DNA from: Allacma fusca
Taxonomy: Eukaryota > Arthropoda > Collembola > Symphypleona > Sminthuridae
NCBI GenBank assembly: GCA_947179485.1
Contig: OX359249.1
Coordinates: 38,674,250 to 38,738,249, forward strand
Direction of reading: 5' to 3'
DNA: 64,000 nucleotides
Positions 49,938 through 61,246 of the stretch are shown here, in pieces; position 1 is the stretch's first letter, and each line of letters starts with the position of its first letter. The position numbers were made by a program, and so were the translations under genes. Under the pieces are notes generated by a model, which ran no database searches, had not been told where the DNA came from, and saw only the letters and a list, made by a program, of their open reading frames with translations.

Positions 49938-51313
49938 AGGTCATAATTTGTTGGAAAAAATGTAAATCTCCCGTATGTTGTCCGTAATAAGATTGTAGGG
50001 GTTATTTCATTGGATTGGAAACCCTTTCAAGGATCTGCTTGGCCCAGTATTTTAAATACTTAAGCATGAGAAACGATGATTATAAATCCTCGGTGCTGTG
50101 TCACAGTCTGCGTTTTATTGCATTATGAGCCATATCCGACGGACCATTCCCAACGGTTTATGCACCTTCAAGATCTTTCTTATTGCTAGGGATTAACCGT
50201 GTCCTGGTCACATATTGTGAGCACACTCTTTGATCAAATCCCCCGTCACTCCAGCTTCATTCTTTCATACTACGGTTACTACTATTGCTTTAATTAGAAT
50301 TATTATGGTTGTCTCTGTATATTTATCTAATTATGTATGTATGTACAGACTTACAGTTTATTGTGTCAACCAGCGCATTCATGCAAAAAGTTTAACCGTA
50401 AAGCATACTTCTAGATATAAATATTCCATTTCATTATTTAATTTATCTTTGCCTAATTATGTGCTTGTGCAGAGGAAATAATAATAATTCTACGTCTGTG
50501 TCATTTCGGACTTTTAGCATATAATTTCATGTTATTGCAGAATAATAATAATTCTATATCCAGACGCTGAAGTAGCTGTAAATGAGCTGTTGAGGTAAGG
50601 ACAGAACATCATAATGTTTCTTTTAAGTGTCCCTTAATTTGTTTAAATTTCCCTACACGTACCCGGAATTGATGTGTGAAAGAAGTTGAAAATAGCTCAG
50701 TTCCATTCGAACTGAAATGGAAAAGGTAGCTATTAGAAACAAGTGATATAGCTAATTTGGCATCTAAATAAACACTAAAAACTTTACTTAAGTTTCCCTT
50801 TGGGTGCTATTAAGGGGAAATCTTGAATCTCGCACAATGGTTTTTTCCTATTTCACCAACCTCTTTCTCCATCCACAAGACATTGATTCTGTCTTCATGA
50901 AGAGCAGTAATGTTACTTAAGGTATCGCATTACTCCCTGTACAACTCAAATACCCATGGCTTGCTGAGAGTTTCAAAATTATATGCTACGAACAGTAAGA
51001 AACAGTTCCAGCTTCTTAGATGGGATTCCCCAACGACTGATTTGTACAGATATTCCAGTCAATATAGACGCTATTATTTTCTTGTGTAATGAAAAAACAA
51101 TTAACGTAGCAGAAATAATTCTGCCTATGGGGTAGCGTTAGAGTGTGGAGAGTGTTTTGAATACCAAATGAAGTGGATGTAAATCAAGCGCTTAATTTTT
51201 TTGAGGTAAACTGTGTATGTAAACGGGCTTAGCAATGACTCGACCAAAGGAGGCCTTTTGGAAAGGTTATCAACCAAAGCAGTTGAAGAGACTTAGGTTT
51301 TCTACCTCTAAGA
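49938..51313. repeat. 1.4-kb duplicated segment, copy 2
   Basis: This is a direct-orientation copy of 37249-38649. The 59-nt candidate exon equivalent at 50857-50915 (minus) differs from copy 1 by one base, an Ala-to-Val change. The next candidate exon has about ten extra bases, and the terminal hairpin/stop region near 50570-50600 is altered. This copy is therefore probably not equivalent in coding capacity. Confidence 0.8.
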
Positions 51314-51702
51314 GACTACTCTTTAGACTACCTCTGTCTTTTCGTTTATGTTTGTAACGATTTTGTCCAACGTGGATGATACAAATTTTGAAATATGTGG
51401 ATAAGAATTACATAAACAGAAGGGAGTTGAATTTTCTTTACCATCCCTCCTTAAATGAGCTTGGATGTTATGAAAGATTTCTGCGCACATTGTTTATATT
51501 GATGAAGTGAATTAAATTTTGAAGAAGGGAAAAATAGCAAAAAGGGTCAGAGTAAAGGTGCAAAATTTTAAAATGAGCCCTATTATCGATAAATTAAAGT
51601 TTAAAAAACAGACTACTATAACCATTGCCTAGTAGTGTCAGTAGTTTTATTTATGTTATTAAGGAAATTACAGGAATTAATTTGTTTTTAAAGAAAGGTT
51701 AC

Positions 51703-51873
51703 TTATAATAAAGAATGAGTTCCATTGAAACAAATTAGCAATAAAAAATGCTTTTTCCTACTGTAACCTAACATACAGAGTACGTAAATGGCGAGAAATC
51801 CTATACTTTCAATATTCCCGCCAAAATTTTGACTAATATTTTTAGAATTTTTCATGCAGAGCAATTAAACTAA
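51703..51873. repeat. 171-bp dispersed or terminal repeat, left copy
   Basis: This is nearly identical to 61247-61417 in direct orientation, from 'ttataataaagaatgagttc' to 'gagcaattaaacta'. The two copies bracket the whole Gypsy-like element with its nested insertion. They may be remnants of long terminal repeats or two members of an unrelated family. Confidence 0.75.
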
Positions 51874-51884
51874 CTAGTAAAAGC

Positions 51885-52009
51885 CCTGTGCTTCGCACAG
51901 GAGCAATTACTTGAGAATTGTGAGAGTATACACAAAACCGTAAATTGCTATAGATCCCGTGTCATGACATGTCGAGAAGGCTTAATATTAATAGCCCGCT
52001 TCGCTGGGC
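51885..52009. repeat. Two short GC-rich hairpins
   Basis: At 51885-51901 CCTGTGC-TTC-GCACAGG forms a perfect 7-bp stem. At 51994-52009 GCCCGC-TTC-GCTGGGC forms a near-perfect stem with the same TTC-centred loop. Both stand out in AT-rich DNA. Hairpins of this shape occur near the ends of some arthropod repeats. The family here is unknown. Confidence 0.5.
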
Positions 52010-52840
52010 AAAGTAATCTCATATAAGACATGTGAACTATTAATTGTAAGACTAACAATTCGTTTCAAAAAGCTAGTTGGCAATTCATCATCAAAAAATT
52101 ATGGTACAACGCTCCAGCCCACTAAAGTTCTCTCCCAAACTCAATATTTGGCTATACGCGGGGAATTTAACTAATCGCTTGATCAACTTAATACCAACCA
52201 ACATTGTTATTAAATCTTGCTGTTGAATCACTGCATAGTGCTTCACCCCTTAGTGGATCAAATATGATTTTTTATGTTATTATAATTTGTATATATATCA
52301 GTTGTACCGTCATAATGTAACTGAAGCCTCAGACACTGGGCGCATTGATAATTTAAAATAGGAAAAGTGAAAGGAATTTATATTAGAGCAACATTTTTCA
52401 ATTCCTATTGTTACTAAAGTCCATGGTTCCTACAAATCAATCCTTAATTCCTAATGATATTTTTAGGGGATATAAAGATCAAATGTAAGGATGTAAAGGA
52501 TTGTAATTAAAAAATAGTGAGCAAATAACTTCAGCAATACAAATTCTGAGAATTTATCTGACGTTATATTGTATATATAAAAACTGTTGCAATACGTACT
52601 TTTAATTCCATTTGCTTTTTCCTTCTAAGAATCCCGTACTTATGTATGTGTACAAAGTTCAGTCTTTAAAATTCTCCTCTCCTCAAATTCGTCAGTGCTG
52701 TAACCGAATGTAGTTTTTCTCACTACCAGACTTAATTAAATCCAAATTTGATGATTTATGTCTAATGTTTATAATAATTATGATTAGCGCTTTTAAGTGA
52801 TAATCTAAAATGGGTTAATATTGCGAGCTTTGAGTATGCT

Positions 52841-52972
52841 GCAAGCAGTTGGTATATGCCGAGAAGCAGAGCGAGCTGAGCGAGCTGAAAAAGCTCTCCT
52901 CTGCGACTGCGACAACGTTTCAGCCCGCTGTGCTTCTCGGCTTGCTGTATATACATACCACCGACGTGCTTG
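52841..52972. repeat. GC-rich imperfect palindrome
   Basis: Arms GCCGAGAAGCA (52858-52868) and TGCTTCTCGGC (52931-52941) are perfect complements 62 bp apart. Outer bases extend the pairing imperfectly (GCAAGCAG...GGTATATG against CTTGCTGTATATACATACC). Short GAGCGAGCTGA repeats lie between them. It may be a MITE or a structured LTR region. Confidence 0.5.
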
Positions 52973-53227
52973 GCTATGAGCCGCGAAGATTTGAATTGTA
53001 AAGCCAAAGCCGCGAAAGTTTAAATCAACCCTCAGGTCGAGATCAATAAGAAGAAGGATGGCGTAAATGTTGAAGCTTAAATTAAACCATAGAAATCAAC
53101 CATAGATAAGCTTATGATATATAGGAATACATATACAGTATTAGTGTGCAAGATCCTCATAGATGGCGCATGTATATCATGCACATAACATAATGTAGGC
53201 TAAGTATCCGAATATGGTAATGTTAGA

Positions 53228-53425
53228 TACCCGGGTAGTTAGACCTCATGTCCAAGTATGAATATATATGGAATAAGTACCTCATAATAGGACCCTTGAA
53301 GGGAAAATACTTTGGTTATGATCTAAGTGTGAAAATTGGAAATAATTAGAAGCATGTAACATATAAGTGTAAGTTCACCTAATTTATAACTAGGATACCC
53401 GGGTAATAGACCTAATGTCCAACCA
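53228..53425. repeat. Pair of direct repeats in putative LTR U3
   Basis: The motif 'atacccgggta...agacct.atgtccaa' occurs near 53228-53263 and again near 53393-53427, about 165 bp apart. Upstream tandem motifs like this are common in LTR enhancer regions, and these precede the TATA box at 53698. Confidence 0.4.
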
Positions 53426-53697
53426 TGTGAATGCCACTAAAATGTCTTCTTATGTATAGTAATTGATTTTAAGATACTTAAATGAAAATGTACGTTTTAG
53501 TTTTTAAGCTAATTTAGGAACATTTTAAGTGATATTAGCACATATATGTACTGTAACATTAATGTTACTATTCCCTTAGTCACTTAATTCTTCAAGATGT
53601 TGAATTTAGTTAAAGGCAATTGTTATTGTAAAATATTTATTCAATAAGTTATTATTGGCTAAAGTTAATCCAACCAATAGTTTAATCTTCCAGAATC

Positions 53698-53733
53698 TAT
53701 AAAAGGGAAGGTTTCAAGTGCAAGACCTTCAGT
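53698..53733 (+). promoter_or_regulatory. Putative LTR core promoter (TATA box and initiator)
   Basis: TATAAAAG at 53698-53705 is followed by the arthropod-type initiator TCAGT at 53729-53733, a normal TATA-to-start distance. A CCAAT motif lies just upstream near 53672. AATAAA at 53817-53822 would be the LTR polyadenylation signal. Together they suggest a U3-R-U5 order for the 5' LTR of the Gypsy-like element. Confidence 0.55.
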
Positions 53734-54303
53734 CTGACTTGGGAGTCGGGGTAATCTCTGACTCTTGAGAAAGCTAAATACGGCAGGGAAGCCCTGCTAG
53801 AATTAATTATCATTGTAATAAATTGTGTGGATAAAATGAATAAAATGCTACTTGCAATTGAATGACAGAGTCATATTGAGCCATATTGACTACTGTTATA
53901 AAGCTCAACCGTAAAGGACTTTCAAATTATATTTTTTTTGGAAAAGAATGGAAAGAATTTAAAGTGAATTTTTTTTTCGGTGAATTTAAAAAGTCAAATT
54001 TAAATTAAAGTGAACAAATATATGCTGATTTTTTTTTTTGAAATTACAAACAAACCCATGCCAAAATTTTTAAATTGAACAAATTCTGCCGATTTTTTTG
54101 AAATTACCAACAAATCCACGCCAAAATTATTAAATTGAACAAATCAATATCTAATTAATTTTTGAATTATATGATTTTAATGTACAATATTATCAAAGTG
54201 AATTTATTTAAATTATTCAAATATTGAATAACATGAAGTTGAAGGTATATCAATTAATGATAATTCATCCAGTCCTATTAATAGGAGCAATCAATCAGAT
54301 TTG

Positions 54304-55655
54304 ATGGAACAAATAGCTTCTCTTTTGAATGCTAAGTTAGCTAATATTGATAATCGATTATCACAGTTTGAAAATAAATTGGGACAGATAATGTCAGCTC
54401 AGGAGAACAGAATAGATCTTATAATGTTCACGAGGAAGATTTATTTGCAGGAACTTTGAATCAGAGTCTAGGGTTTGATAGATCTCATAATGATTTCAAT
54501 AATGGACAGAATAACAGAGCAGGTTTACAATTCGATGGATTATTTGGTCATGGAAGTGGTAATAGGGGTGGAAGGAATTTGTTTCATGCGGATCAACCAA
54601 AGACATTAAAAGCTAAAGATGTTCTTATTCCAAAGTATGCAGGATCACATGAACAAAAGACTCCATATGATTTTTTATTATAATTGGAAAAATATCAGGT
54701 AGCTACTGGACAAAGTGATGAGGATATGCTTAGATTAGTTATCCCATATGCATTAGTGGAGGATGCATTTCTGTGGTTTCGAAGAGTGAGGAAAATGATT
54801 GCTTTTGAATCTTTTGATGAATTCAAGGTGTATTTTCGAAAAGAATTTCAAGCTGGAAATTATAAGAAGAAAATGTTGCGAGATTTCGATTATAGATATC
54901 AGGGTATAGAGGAACCATTATCGAAGTTTATTTGTGTGATTGATGACTATTATGAAAGAATTGACGCTTCAATTCCAGAATTAGAACGTATTGATAAAAT
55001 CATTGAATTAATGCATCCACAGTATAGAGCTAAAGTTCTTTCATTTAGAAGAGAATATAGAAGCATCAGGGAATTAATAGAAATTTCTTATGAGGCTCAG
55101 AATAGTGTTGCATTAGATAGGGGATACAGAATTCCAGTACCAAATCAAGGATTAGAACCGGCGTTGGCTTATAAGGAGAGTAAATCATCACATGAGAATA
55201 ATAGGTACAATAAGAATGTACCGGATATTCAGAAGAGTTCTTTTGATCAATTCAGTGCTTTTCATCCCAGACCAATTAATAAGAGTAGGTTCGTTAACAA
55301 TGAAGCAGATAGTTCGAATAATTGGAGAAACAAGGATGGTAATAATTATTATAACTCCAACCATGGTAATCAGTCTAGGAGCCATAGTCCATCGAATAAT
55401 CAGAAACAGTATTCAAATCATGGTCAGCATCATGGAGGATTCCCAAGAAGCAATAGCCCATATCCAAGAAATGATAGTGACAATAATCAACCCAAACACA
55501 ACCAGGCGGATCGGGGTCGTGGAGAATATAATAAACCCAGCGGTAATGAGCAAAATAATAATACAATTACCCAGAATAAATCAAACAGTCGTGAGCCATC
55601 CGCAGAGAGGAATCGGCCAAATAGTCAGGGAAATGGAAATCATCTGAGAAACTAG
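54304..55655 (+). pseudogene. gag: gag-like capsid polyprotein, broken
   Basis: Structural protein of the Gypsy-like element. A coiled N-terminal part reads in one frame to about 54405 and then shifts frame. A TAA at 54681-54683 interrupts the continuing frame between DFLL and LEKYQVATGQ. The capsid-type region (DAFLWFRR, FDEFKVYFRKEFQAGNYKKK, EEPLSKFI) follows. The C-terminal third is rich in Asn, Ser, Arg and Gln. No CX2CX4HX4C zinc knuckle is visible, unusual for a Gypsy gag. Confidence 0.75.
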
Positions 55656-56030
55656 TGAGGGAAGTTCAGATGGACAATATACAACCTCACGAAAATTCAG
55701 ATTTTAATATGTATCCAACTGTGTATATGACTATTGAAATTTTAGGGGGAAAAGTATTAGCATTATTAGATCCTGGGTCGAATATATCTATTCTAGGAAA
55801 TAATTTTGTAGTTTTAGTTAAAGCTAAAGGAGAAAAAATTGTTCATGAAATAGCTAAATTGAGAACTGCTAGTGGGACAGGAATGACAGATGGTTTCGTA
55901 AATATGAATATGAATGTGTCCGTTTGGTAATGTTTCACAAAGATTTGAATTGATTTCCACATGTATGCGTGATGTTATATTAGGAAGGGATTTCTTAGGG
56001 GATAATAAGATTTCGGTGCATGTAAATCTA
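55655..56030 (+). pseudogene. pro: Retroelement aspartic protease, frameshifted
   Basis: The active-site neighbourhood reads LALLDPGSNISILG, with Asp-Pro-Gly in place of the normal Asp-Thr/Ser-Gly. The frame closes at 55928-55930. The expected second motif, DVILGRDFL, continues in another frame from about 55914. The break lies inside the domain, so it is damage and not a programmed gag-pol shift. It overlaps the end of gag by one base. Confidence 0.7.
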
Positions 56031-58130
56031 GGAACTTGGACACAACAAAATGATACAGTAAGGGATATTGAGTGTAATGAAATAATGACGGAGGATGAGG
56101 AATTCAATTTTGTTTCAATACATAGATTAATAGAAGATATTCAGCATGAAACATTAACAACTCAAAAAGATGGAAATACAGAAAATATGTCCATAATTAA
56201 TAATATGATTGATAGCAACGACGATTTGACTGATGAATATAAAATTGAAATGAAGAAACTATTTTATAATTTTCGACAAATGTTTTCTAAGAAACCAGGA
56301 CGATGTACATTAGTTAAGCATAGGATTGAGACAGGTAATGCTAATACAATAGCTAGTAAAGCTAGGCCGATGACACCAGCTAAACGTCAGGTTTTTCAAA
56401 ATGCGATAGATGTACTATTGGAGCTTGATTTAATTGAACGATGTGAAAGTCCATGGTCTTCAGAAGCAGTTATAGTACCCAAGAAGAATAGTGATGGTAC
56501 GAGTGGATATAGAGTGACTTTTGATTATAGAAGACTGAATGATGTAACTGTCGCCAATAAGAATTGTGCGCCTAGATTGCAAGATGTAATTGTAGCCTTG
56601 TCAGGTGGATCATGGTTTACAGTATTAGATCAACCAATGGGTTATTATCATATTGAAGTAGATGAAGCTGATAGGAATAAAACTGCATTTAGAGGACCTC
56701 GAGGGTTATTTAGGTTCAAAGTTGTTCCATTTGGTTTAAAGAATTCTGGAGCTACATTCCAAGATGCTGTTGAGATTGCTATGGGAGATGGATTATGGTC
56801 ATATGTTATTGTGTATGTTGATGATGCTTTATGTTGGAGTAATTCTATAGAGGATCATTTATTGCATTTGGAATTAGTTCTTACAGCTTTGAATAATAAT
56901 GGATTTCATATTAGTCCAAAGAAAGCCCAAATTGCCAGAAAATCAGTAACATTTTTAGGGTATTTAATTGGAGATGGAAAATATAGGCCATTGCAAGAAA
57001 AATGCCAAGCATTACAAAATTATCCAATACCTAATAATGTTAAAGGCGTACAAAGATTTTTAGGATTTGTGGGATTCTATAGGCATTTCTTTGAAAAATT
57101 TGATTATCAAGTAAGACCACTATACAGATTATTGATGAAGAATACAAAATTTGTATGGACTGATGATTGTCAAGGAGCCTTTGAAGTTATGAAGAAAGGA
57201 TTGAACGAAGCAACATGTTTGTATATGCCTAATCTAAATGAACCGTTTATTATAATTACAGATGCTTGTGATACTGGAATTGCAGGAATATTGATGCAGG
57301 AGAGGGAAGGAGTAAGACATCCTATTTGGTTTGCTAGTAGAAGCTTACGAACGCCTGAAAGGAATTATTCAACCACAGAGAAGGAAGCATTAGCGATTAT
57401 TTTTGGGATTAGAAAGTTTAGAGGGTTCATTGAATTAACTAAATTTACAGTAGAAACAGATCATAAAGCTCTAACGTTTTTAAAGACGATCAAAGATCCG
57501 ACAGGACGTATAGCTAGATGGATGCTTGAATTACAAGGTTATGATTTTAATGTAATTTATAGAAAGGGAATTAATAATGAAGCTGCGGATGCATTGTCTA
57601 GAATGCATGAGGTAAATTTAATTCATGGTGTAAATTATCCTGATAGAAAACAATTAATTAGTTGTCAAGCAGAAGATAAAATTCTAACTAAGATAATTGA
57701 TTATTGTAACAATCCTGATGTTAATGCTGATAAATTGATAATTAAATTATCTCGAGATGCTGTAATAGCCAATGATGGTTGTTTATATAAGTATGTGGGA
57801 GCTCTTCATAAACCATGGGAAAATGAGTGCAAATTTTATAAAATTTGGATGCCACAGAATTTGGTGCATGATATTATTAACTATTTTCATAGTAATAATT
57901 TATCAGGTCATATGGGAATTAATAAAACTTACAAAAGGATAGAAGAACGTTTTTATTGGAAAGGTATGAATAAAGATGTAGTGAGGTTTCTGAACAAATG
58001 TGAAATATGTAAAAATTCTAAAACAGCTAGAAATCATAATGTCGGAATAGGTACTTCTCCAAATTTGGGTGAACCATGTGACTATGTGGCATGTGATATA
58101 TGTGGACCATATATGAAAGGAAAAAAGTAA
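55914..58130 (+). pseudogene. pol: Gypsy-like pol: reverse transcriptase, RNase H and integrase N-terminus
   Basis: This is an uninterrupted 738-codon frame. The reverse transcriptase includes ESPWSSEAVIVPKKN, YRVTFDYRRLN, VPFGLKNSGATFQ and the catalytic YVDD. RNase H follows with TDACDTGIAGILMQ, YSTTEKEALAI and TDHKAL. The integrase zinc-binding region (H...H...CEICKNS) and the first core Asp (ACDICGPY) come last. The frame closes at an A-run near 58120 and resumes shifted. The usual FS.LDL..GY motif is altered to FTVLDQPMGY. Confidence 0.88.
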
Positions 58131-58854
58131 TAAATATCTTTTAGTGGTAATGTGTAACACTACGAAATATGTGGAATTATTTGGTTTGCGAGCAGCTACA
58201 GCATCAACTATTATTCGCCGTTTATGGGTAGTATTTCTAAAAAGGGGTTTTCCAAATTCTATTGTTACTTATAACGCCAAACAATTTGTAAGTAAAAAAT
58301 TTATGCAATGGTGTGATGCAATTGGTACTAAATCATGGAAAATTGCTTTATATCATCCGCAGAGTAATCCTTGTGAAAGATATAATAGAACAGTGAAAGA
58401 TAGAATAATTACTCAAATTGAATCGTGTAATGAATGGGATTGTAAATTGGATGAAATTGCATTTGCGATTAATTCTTCAGTGAATGATTCTACGAATTTT
58501 TCCCCTGCATATTTAAATTTTGGGAGGGAATTAAAAACTCCTTGTGATTCTAAATTGAAAGTTAGTATATCAAGTATTGATCGTAGTGATGATGTCAATG
58601 AGCGTTTTCAATCTATATTAAATTTGGCAAAGTCATATACACAAGCAAGTCAAGAAAAATATTTGGAAATTTATAACAGGAACAAAGTTAAGGCAAATTT
58701 TAAGCAGGGTGATATAGTTTATACATTGGCATTAAATATTTCTAATGCAGCAAGGGGTATCACTAGCTCTTTGTGTAAAAAATACTGTGGCCCTTTTATT
58801 ATTAATAAAATGTGTTCAGATAATTTTTGTGAACTCAAGTGCCAAAAATCTTGA
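58121..58854 (+). pseudogene. pol: Integrase core and C-terminal part, frameshifted
   Basis: This continues pol in a different frame. It shows the integrase core end (YHPQSNPCERYNRTVKD with the catalytic Glu), a C-terminal GDIVYTL and a CGPFIINKM segment. The second catalytic Asp of the usual DNA..F motif is Tyr here (VTYNAKQF), so the enzyme would be inactive even without the frameshift. A TGA at 58852-58854 ends the frame at the edge of the nested insertion. Confidence 0.8.
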
Positions 58855-58867
58855 TACAAGTTACATT
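58852..58867. repeat. Target-site duplication, left
   Basis: TGATACAAGTTACATT here is repeated exactly at 61148-61163, bounding the non-LTR insertion. Confidence 0.85.
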
Positions 58868-61049
58868 AAGAGGAATTATGTACAATTTATTAAAACAAAT
58901 ATGCGAAACCCAAGAAACATAACTTTGTTCTGGAAGACTTTCAATCTTTTTAAGTCCCGCTCAGAGGGGTCCAATCCGATCCCCTTGGATACCTGGGAGA
59001 AATTTTACTCAAACGTTATGCCACCAAAACCTCAATCAGTCCCAATTTTCCAGCCAATTGAATGCAGTGATATTTTACTTGACTCCCCAATTAGTATTTT
59101 GGAACTGGAGGGCGCATTGAAAGATCTCAAAAATAATAAATCCCCCGGTATTGATGGTCTTCTCAACGAACTCGGAACGAAACGGAAATTCGCCTCGGAT
59201 GATCTTTGCCTACACCTACTATCCCTGTTTAACTCTATAATATCTTCCGGCACAACACCAAAAACATGGTCGGAAATAGAGCAGTTCATGCTGCATAAAA
59301 AGGGGGATATGTCCTTACCAAGCAATTATCGTGGTATTGCACTTATCAATACAATAACCAAGTTATTCACTAAGGTACTCTACAACCGATTATATCCTTG
59401 GTGTGAAGCCAGAAACATTCTTCCTGAATCGCAGTGTGGTTTTCGCAAAAACCGGGGCTGCATCGATCAAATGTTTACCCTCCTTGCCATTATACAATCG
59501 AAAATACATGCCCCGGGGGGAAACTTTTCGCTCTCTTCGTGTATCTAGCCCGCGCTTTCGATTCAATAAACCACGATCTCCTGTGGAAAAAACTTGCCAG
59601 ATTTGGGGTGAGCTTAAATTTTATCAGAACTCTTAAATCACTGTATGACAATGTAAGTGTCAAAGTCAGGGTAGGAAGGATCACACTTCTGGCTTTGAAG
59701 TTTCACAGGGTGTGTTGCAAGGAGGCATTCTAAGTCCTCTTCTGCTTGCCTTATACATTTCGGACCTGGACGCTTTTTTTGATTCTAAGGGGGCTGTCCC
59801 TATTGGTCTTGGTGGTACCAACTCGGTCCACTATTTATTATTGGCAGATGACAATGTTACCCTAGCGGAGTCCAAAATGAGTCTCCAGTCCAAAATTTCA
59901 CTGTTGGATGAATATTGTGAAGACAATTTCTTGAGTATCAATTTATCAAAGACTAAAATTATTATTTTCCGGAAAGGGGGAAGATTATTGGACTCCTGGC
60001 CTTGGTTTCTGAAGGGGCAAAAAATTGAAATTGTGTCGGAATACACTTATTTGGGGATTAAATTCTGCCCATCAGTTTCCTTCAGGGAGGCTGCTAAAGA
60101 CAGAAAACGTAAAGCCCTAGCTACTATCGGGCCCACTATAAAAATCCTTAGCGTTACTAAAACGGACTCATGGGAGTCCAGGATGAAACTCTTGGACTCC
60201 GTTGTTATCCCAACTATGACCTATGCCACTGAAATCTGGTTTGTGGATCTTCCAGAAGAAATGGAAATCGTCCAAAATAAGTTTCTAAAGAAACTTTTGT
60301 GGCTCCCTCATGATACCCACTCGTATGCACTAAGATTTGAGACTAGTAGAATAAAGGTTTTCTATCGCATTGTAATATGGTCTCTTCGGTTTTGGTTTAA
60401 GATACTATTAATGCCCGAGAACAGGCTTGTTAAGATAAGCTATCTCAGGCTGAGGCAAATTTGTCAATTGGATCCACATAACAGTCCTGTGAAGTCGTGG
60501 TCCAATTTTATTAGAGACACATTATACAAATATGGCTTTGGCTCAGTGTGGGAGTTCCAGTCCGCGGAATATTTTGCGGGTTTCTTTGAGCACATCACGG
60601 CAATGATTTATGATTTCTTTATTGGAGCTGACAAAGAAAGAATTAAAGCATCTTCCTCGATTCCAACCTATATGTTTATCAAAAACCACTTCTCTACGTC
60701 GGAATATCTTACCTATCACATCCCTTTCCCGTACATTTGTTAAATGTCTAATATCCGGTTACATTCTCACACCCTGTATACCTCTAAGTCAAAAATTAAA
60801 CTTTTATTTCCCGAACTTTGCACTGAATGTGGCTTACAACAGCAACATGACCTACTCCACATTCTAACAAAATGTCCTTTGTATATTGTTCCCAGAAACT
60901 CACTTCTGAAGAAATACCACATTACATGTTGTCACTCAGAGATATCTCTTCTATCACTTCTTAGAAACCCCTCCAAGGATCTCACATGTGATATATTTAA
61001 GTTTATTCATAATTGTATTGCCAGGAATAATTTCCTTGCAAATCTTTAG
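58868..61049 (+). pseudogene. LINE reverse transcriptase (ORF2 fragment), broken
   Basis: The RT motifs are spread over three frames: NNKSPGIDGL, NYRGIALINTITKLFTKVL and QCGFRKNRGCIDQ up to 59548; FVYLARAFDSINHDLLW near 59550; GVLQGGILSPLLLALYISDL and LLLADD after 59712. The first catalytic Asp of motif A (FVDL..AFD) is Tyr, and the YADD box is LADD. One frameshift is at the C/G run near 59510-59522 and another near 59690-59710. A TAA at 60741-60743 precedes the C-terminal Cys/His motif (CTECG...H...C). Confidence 0.85.
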
Positions 61050-61147
61050 GCTAATTGTTCTTTCTCATTAGTAATACTATGCTGTGTTTGGATGATATGG
61101 GCGCCGCCGAAAAGAATCCGTATTAAAATAAAATCTGAATCTGAATC
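58868..61147 (+). mobile_element. 5'-truncated non-LTR retrotransposon (LINE, Jockey/CR1-like)
   Basis: This 2280-bp insertion sits inside the Gypsy-like element and is flanked by a 16-bp target-site duplication. It begins within ORF2 upstream of the reverse transcriptase, so the endonuclease is missing, as expected from incomplete target-primed reverse transcription. The 3' end carries a short TCTGAA repeat tail rather than poly-A. Clade assignment rests on motif style and is tentative. Confidence 0.85.
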
Positions 61148-61163
61148 TGATACAAGTTACATT
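61148..61163. repeat. Target-site duplication, right
   Basis: This is the exact partner of 58852-58867, directly after the TCTGAA tail of the LINE. Confidence 0.85.
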
Positions 61164-61246
61164 TGTGTGCTCCAGGAGCACTGGTCCTTCGAAAGAACAA
61201 GTCAAGTTCCAGATTTATTATTACAGTCGAATTGTGGCTGTAACTT

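Larger units (their letters stand above)
53228..61246 (+). mobile_element. Decayed Ty3/Gypsy-like LTR retrotransposon with nested non-LTR insertion
   Basis: The order is putative 5' LTR with promoter, gag, protease, reverse transcriptase, RNase H, integrase, all on the plus strand. RT-before-integrase order places it with Ty3/Gypsy rather than Ty1/Copia. The left boundary is uncertain (somewhere between 51703 and 53228), and no clear 3' LTR is present. The coding region has an N-terminal gag frameshift, an in-frame stop in gag, a frameshift inside protease, another inside integrase, and a 2.3-kb insertion after integrase. This copy is dead. Confidence 0.85.
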
